A stretch of DNA of 64,000 nt from Hydractinia symbiolongicarpus. Taxonomy: Eukaryota > Cnidaria > Hydrozoa > Anthoathecata > Hydractiniidae. A model generated the notes under the pieces. It did not search any database. It was not told the origin of the DNA and saw nothing but the letters and a program-made list of their open reading frames with translations. This document shows, in pieces, positions 60,372 to 64,000 of this stretch. A program made the position numbers and the translations under genes. Position 1 is the stretch's first letter, and each line of letters opens with the position of its first letter. Where the stretch lies: positions 8,434,001 through 8,498,000 of the forward strand of contig NC_079876.1 of assembly GCF_029227915.1 (NCBI RefSeq). The letters are read 5' to 3'.

Positions 60372-63300
60372 ATTTTTAAAAACTACAAGTCTCATGGGCT
60401 TTAGTGGTGAAGTAATAATTTAAAAAATCGTTCGGGAAATGAGTTTACACCCCGGGTACTTTCTTTGTATACTTTTGACTATACGGGCCGAGTCCGGGAT
60501 TTACGGGAAATCGCAGGTTTTCGTTTGCCGGCGATTAAACTTCTTTTATTCAGCGTCTCATCAAAAATGAAAACATTTTTGAAAACTACAAGTCTCATGC
60601 GTTTTAGTGTTGAAAAAATAATTTAAAAAATCGTTCGGGAAATGAGTTTACTCCCTGGGTACTTTCTTTGTATACTTTTGACTATACGGGCCGAGTCAGG
60701 GATTTACGGGAAATCGCGGATTTTCGTTTGCCGGCGATTAAACTTCTTTTATCCAGCGTCCCATCAAATATGAAAATATTTTTGAAAACTACAAGTCTTA
60801 TGCGTTTAGTGGTAAAAAAATAATATAAAAAATCGTTCGGGAAATGAGTTTACTCCCTGGGTACTTTCTTTGTATACTTTTGACTATACGGGCCGAGTCC
60901 GGGATTTAGGGAAATCGCAGGTTTTCGTTTGCCGGCGATTAAACTTCTTTTATTCAGCGTCTCATCAAAAATGAAAATATTTTTAAATACTACAAGTCTC
61001 ATGGGTTTTAGTGGTGAAATAATAATTTAAAAAATCGTTCGGGAAATGAGTTTACGCCCTGGGTACTTTCTTTGTATACTTTTGACTATACGGGCCGACT
61101 CGGGATTTACGGGAAATCGCAGGTTTTCGTTTGCCGGCGATTAAACTTCTTTTATTCAGCGTCTCATCAAAAATTAAAACATTTTTGAAAACTACAAGTC
61201 TCATGCGTTTTAGTGTTGAAAAAATAAATTAAAAAATCGTTCTGGAAATGAGTTTACTCACAGGGTACTTTCTTTGTATACATTCGACTATACGGGCCAA
61301 GCCCGGGATTTACGGGAAATCGCGGGTTTTCGTTTGCCGGCGATTAAACCTCTTTCATTAAGCGTCTCATCAAAAATGAAAACATTTTTGAAAACTACAA
61401 GTCTCATGCGTTTTAGTGGTGAAAACAAAATTTAAAAAATCGTTCGGAAAATGAGTTTACTCCCTGGGTACTTTCTTTGTATACATTCAATTATACGGGC
61501 CAAGCCCGGGATTTACGGGAAATCGCGGGATTTCGTTTGCCGGCGATTAAACCTCTTTTATTAAGCGTCTCATCAAAAATGAAAACATTTTTAAAAACTG
61601 CAAGTCTCATGCGTTTTAGTGGTGAAAAGATAATTGAAAAAATCGTTTCGGAAATGAGTTTACTCACAGGGTACTTTCTTTGTATACATTCGACTATACG
61701 GCCAAGCCCGGGATTTACGGGAAATCGCGGGTTTTCGTTTGCCGGCGATTAAACCTCTTTCATTAAGCGTCTCATCAAAAATGAAAACATTTTTGAAAAC
61801 TACAAGTCTCATGCGTTTTAGTGGTGAAAAAAAAATTTAAAAAATCGTTCGGAAAATGAGTTTACTCCCTGGGTACTTTCTTTGTATACATTCGACTATA
61901 CGGGCCAAGCCCGGGATTTACGGGAAATCGCGGGATTTCGTTTGCCGGCGATTAAACCTCTTTTATTAAGCGTCTCATCAAAAATGAAAACATTTTTAAA
62001 AACTGCAAGTCTCATGCGTTTTAGTGGTGAAAAGATAATTGAAAAAATCGTTTCGGAAATGAATTTACTCACAGGGTACTTTCTTTGTATACATTCGACT
62101 ATACGGCCAAGCCTGGGATTTACGGGAAATCGCGGATTATCCTTTGCCGGAGATTAAACCTCTTTCATTAAGCGTCTCATCAAAAATGAAAACATTTTTG
62201 AAAACTACAAGTCTCATGCGTTTTAGTGTTGAAAAAATAAATTAAAAAATCCTTCTGGAAATGAGTTTACTCACAGGGTACTTTCTTTGTATACATTCGA
62301 CTATACGGGCGAAGCCCGGGATTTACGGGAAATCGCGAGTTTTCGTTTGCCGGCGATTAAACCTCTTTCATTAAGCGTCTCATCAAAAATGAAAACATTT
62401 TTGAAAACTGCAAGTCTCATGGGCTTTAGTGGTGAAGTAATAATTTAAAAAATCGTTCGGGAAATGAGTTTACACCCCGGGTACTTTCTTTGTATACTTT
62501 TGACTATACGGGCCGAGTCCGGGATTTACGGGAAATCGCAGGTTTTCGTTTGCCGGCGATTAAACTTCTTTTATTCAGCGTCTCATCAAAAATGAAAACA
62601 TTTTTGAAAACTACAAGTCTCATGCGTTTTAGTGGTGAAAAAATAATTTAAAAAATCGTTCGGGAAATGAGTTTACTCCCTGGGTACTTTCTTTGTATAC
62701 TTTTGACTATACGGGCCGAGTCCGGGATTTACGGGAAATCGCGGATTTTCGTTTGCCGGCGATTAAACTTCTTTTATCCAGCGTCCCATCAAATATGAAA
62801 ATATTTTTGAAAACTACAAGTCTTATGCGTTTAGTGGTAAAAAAATAATATAAAAAATCGTTCGGGAAATGAGTTTACTCCCTGGGTACTTTCTTTGTAT
62901 ACTTTTGACTATACGGGCCAAGCCCGGGATTTACGAGAAATCGCGGTTTTCGTTTGCCGGCGATTAAACTTCTTTTATTCAGCGTCTCATCAAAAATGAA
63001 AACATTTTTAAAAACTACAAGTCTTATGCGTTTTAGTGGTGAAAAAATAATTTAAAAAATCGTTCTGGAAATGAGTTTACTCCCTGGGTACTTTCTTTGT
63101 ATACTTTTGACTATACGGGCCGAGTCCGGGATTTAGGGAAATCGCAGGTTTTCGTTTGCCGGCGATTAAACTTCTTTTATTCAGCGTCTCATCAAAAATG
63201 AAAATATTTTTAAATACTACAAGTCTCATGGGTTTTAGTGGTGAAATAATAATTTAAAAAATCGTTCGGGAAATGAGTTTACGCCCTGGGTACTTTCTCT

Positions 63301-64000
63301 GTATACTTTTGACTATACGGGCCGACTCGGGATTTACGGGAAATCGCAGGTTTTCGTTTGCCGGCGATTAAACTTCTTTTATTCAGCGTCTCATCAAAAA
63401 TTAAAACATTTTTCAAAACTACAAGTCTCATGCGTTTTAGTGTTGAAAAAATAAATTAAAAAATCGTTCTGGAAATGAGTTTACTCACAGGGTACTTTCT
63501 TTGTATACATTCGACTATACGGGCCAAGCCCGGGATTTACGGGAAATCGCGGGTTTTCGTTTGCCGGCGATTAAACCTCTTTCATTAAGCGTCTCATCAA
63601 AAATGAAAACATTTTTGAAAACTACAAGTCACATGCGTTTTAGTGGTGGAGAAAAATTTTAAAAAATCGTTCGGGAAATGAGTTTACTCTCTGGGTACTT
63701 TCTTTGCATACATTCAACTATACGGGCCAAGCCCGGGATTTACGGGAAATCGCGGGTTTTCGTTTGCCGGCAATTAAACTTCTTTTATTCAGCGTCTCAT
63801 CAAAAATGAAAACATTTTTGAAAACTACAAGTCTCATGCGTTTTAGTGGTGAAAAAATAATTTAAAAAATCGTTCGGGAAATGAGTTTACTCCCTGGGTA
63901 CTTTCTTTGTATACTTTTGACTATACGGGCCGAGTCCGGGATTTACGGGAAATCGCGGATTTTCGTTTGCCGGCGATTAAACTTCTTTTATCCAGCGTCC
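60372..64000 (+). repeat. 10-mer (2025 bp) and 6-mer (1214 bp) stretch to window end
   Basis: The gtgaagtaataattt monomer recurs at 60,407 and 62,432, and tatccagcgtccc at 60,750, 62,775 and 63,989, giving spacings of 2025 and 1214. The left copy lacks the monomer with atttacgagaaatcgcgg that the right copy keeps (about 62,930), so the copies are not equal in monomer content. Own changes include cattcaattatac near 61,489, gcggattatcctttgccggag near 62,132, gggcgaagccc near 62,307 and gtcacatgcg near 63,629. The array continues past the window end. Confidence 0.83.

Larger units (their letters stand above)
1..64000 (+). repeat. Satellite DNA array, 202-203 bp monomer, ~315 tandem copies
   Basis: The window is filled end to end by one tandem repeat. 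Landmarks recur every 202-203 bases in the same order and on the same strand: tttacggg, gtttgccggc, gcgtctcatc, acaagtctcatg, ttagtggtgaaa, aatgagttta, gggtacttt and ctatacggg. No inversion is seen and no foreign sequence interrupts the array. Length varies mainly in the A/T-rich run after ttagtggtg (gaaaattaattt, gaaaaaataattt, gaaataataattt, gaaaaaaaaattt). Local higher-order repeats are annotated separately. The 202-203 bp unit is close to a nucleosome repeat length, as is common in satellites. The family is not one I can name. A centromeric or heterochromatic location is an inference from array size alone. Confidence 0.98.

Noticed and set aside
1-64000. Tandem rDNA, tRNA or snRNA gene cluster
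   Set aside because: No tRNA cloverleaf elements, rRNA core sequences or snRNA motifs can be seen in the monomer, and 203 bp is too short for rDNA units.
1-64000. Transposon-derived array (LTR, Helitron or MITE multimer)
   Set aside because: No terminal repeats, target-site duplications, primer-binding site or polypurine tract separates the units. The short dyads are internal to each monomer.

Overview
The whole 64 kb window is one uninterrupted head-to-tail satellite DNA array. The basic unit is 202-203 bp and about 315 copies follow one another, all in the same orientation. I find no gene, RNA gene, transposable element, CRISPR array or unique sequence. A tandem array this long points to a eukaryotic chromosome, most likely constitutive heterochromatin such as a centromere, pericentromere, subtelomere, or a sex or B chromosome. 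I do not recognise the monomer and cannot name the organism. One representative monomer (2028-2230) has 78 G+C in 203 bases (38%) and 11 CpG against about 7.4 expected. The array therefore shows no CpG decay, unlike most satellites in heavily methylated genomes.

The monomers fall into two main sequence types plus a subtype. Type A carries cttttgac, ccgagtccggg and ttattcagcg. Type B carries cattcgac, ccaagcccggg and ttaagcg. Subtype A2 carries tatgcggg, ggtttacggg and atggcggg. Many A/B chimeras occur. Each monomer holds short dyads: an AT-rich hairpin, a GTATA-N8-TATAC dyad, and directly next to it a GC-rich dyad that is perfect in type B.

The monomers are organised into many short-lived higher-order repeats (HORs), recognisable by private variants at fixed offsets. 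From left to right these are: a 4-mer of 811 bp (1-1786); a roughly 15/16-mer long-range repeat (1945-3980 against 4987-7200) with dimer and trimer duplications between; a second 811-bp 4-mer family (6595-9040); a 3.4 kb block repeated at 4665 bp (10.9-14.3 kb against 15.6-18.8 kb) with a single-monomer and a trimer duplication; trimer, monomer and dimer duplications (18.6-24.1 kb); a 10-mer of 2028 bp and a 7-mer of 1418 bp (26.5-32.1 kb); a second 10-mer of 2028 bp (36.2-40.5 kb); an 8-mer of 1620 bp (40.0-43.2 kb); an 18-mer of 3647 bp in three copies, the middle one lacking exactly seven monomers (43,547-53,069); and overlapping 6-mers of 1213 and 1216 bp (55.9-60.4 kb), then a final 10-mer/6-mer stretch.

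Two signals stand out. First, marker variants zone the array: A2 and 'caagcgtttt' monomers lie in the interior (8.3-52 kb), while 'gataattg' and 'gttgaaaaaataaatt' monomers lie at both ends and from 37 kb on. Second, there is a single clear break of monomer phase, a 96-bp truncated monomer at 54,321-54,416. The data fit repeated unequal crossing-over in register with very recent local amplification. The hunt gives no sign of an encoded system; the interest lies in the repeat architecture.
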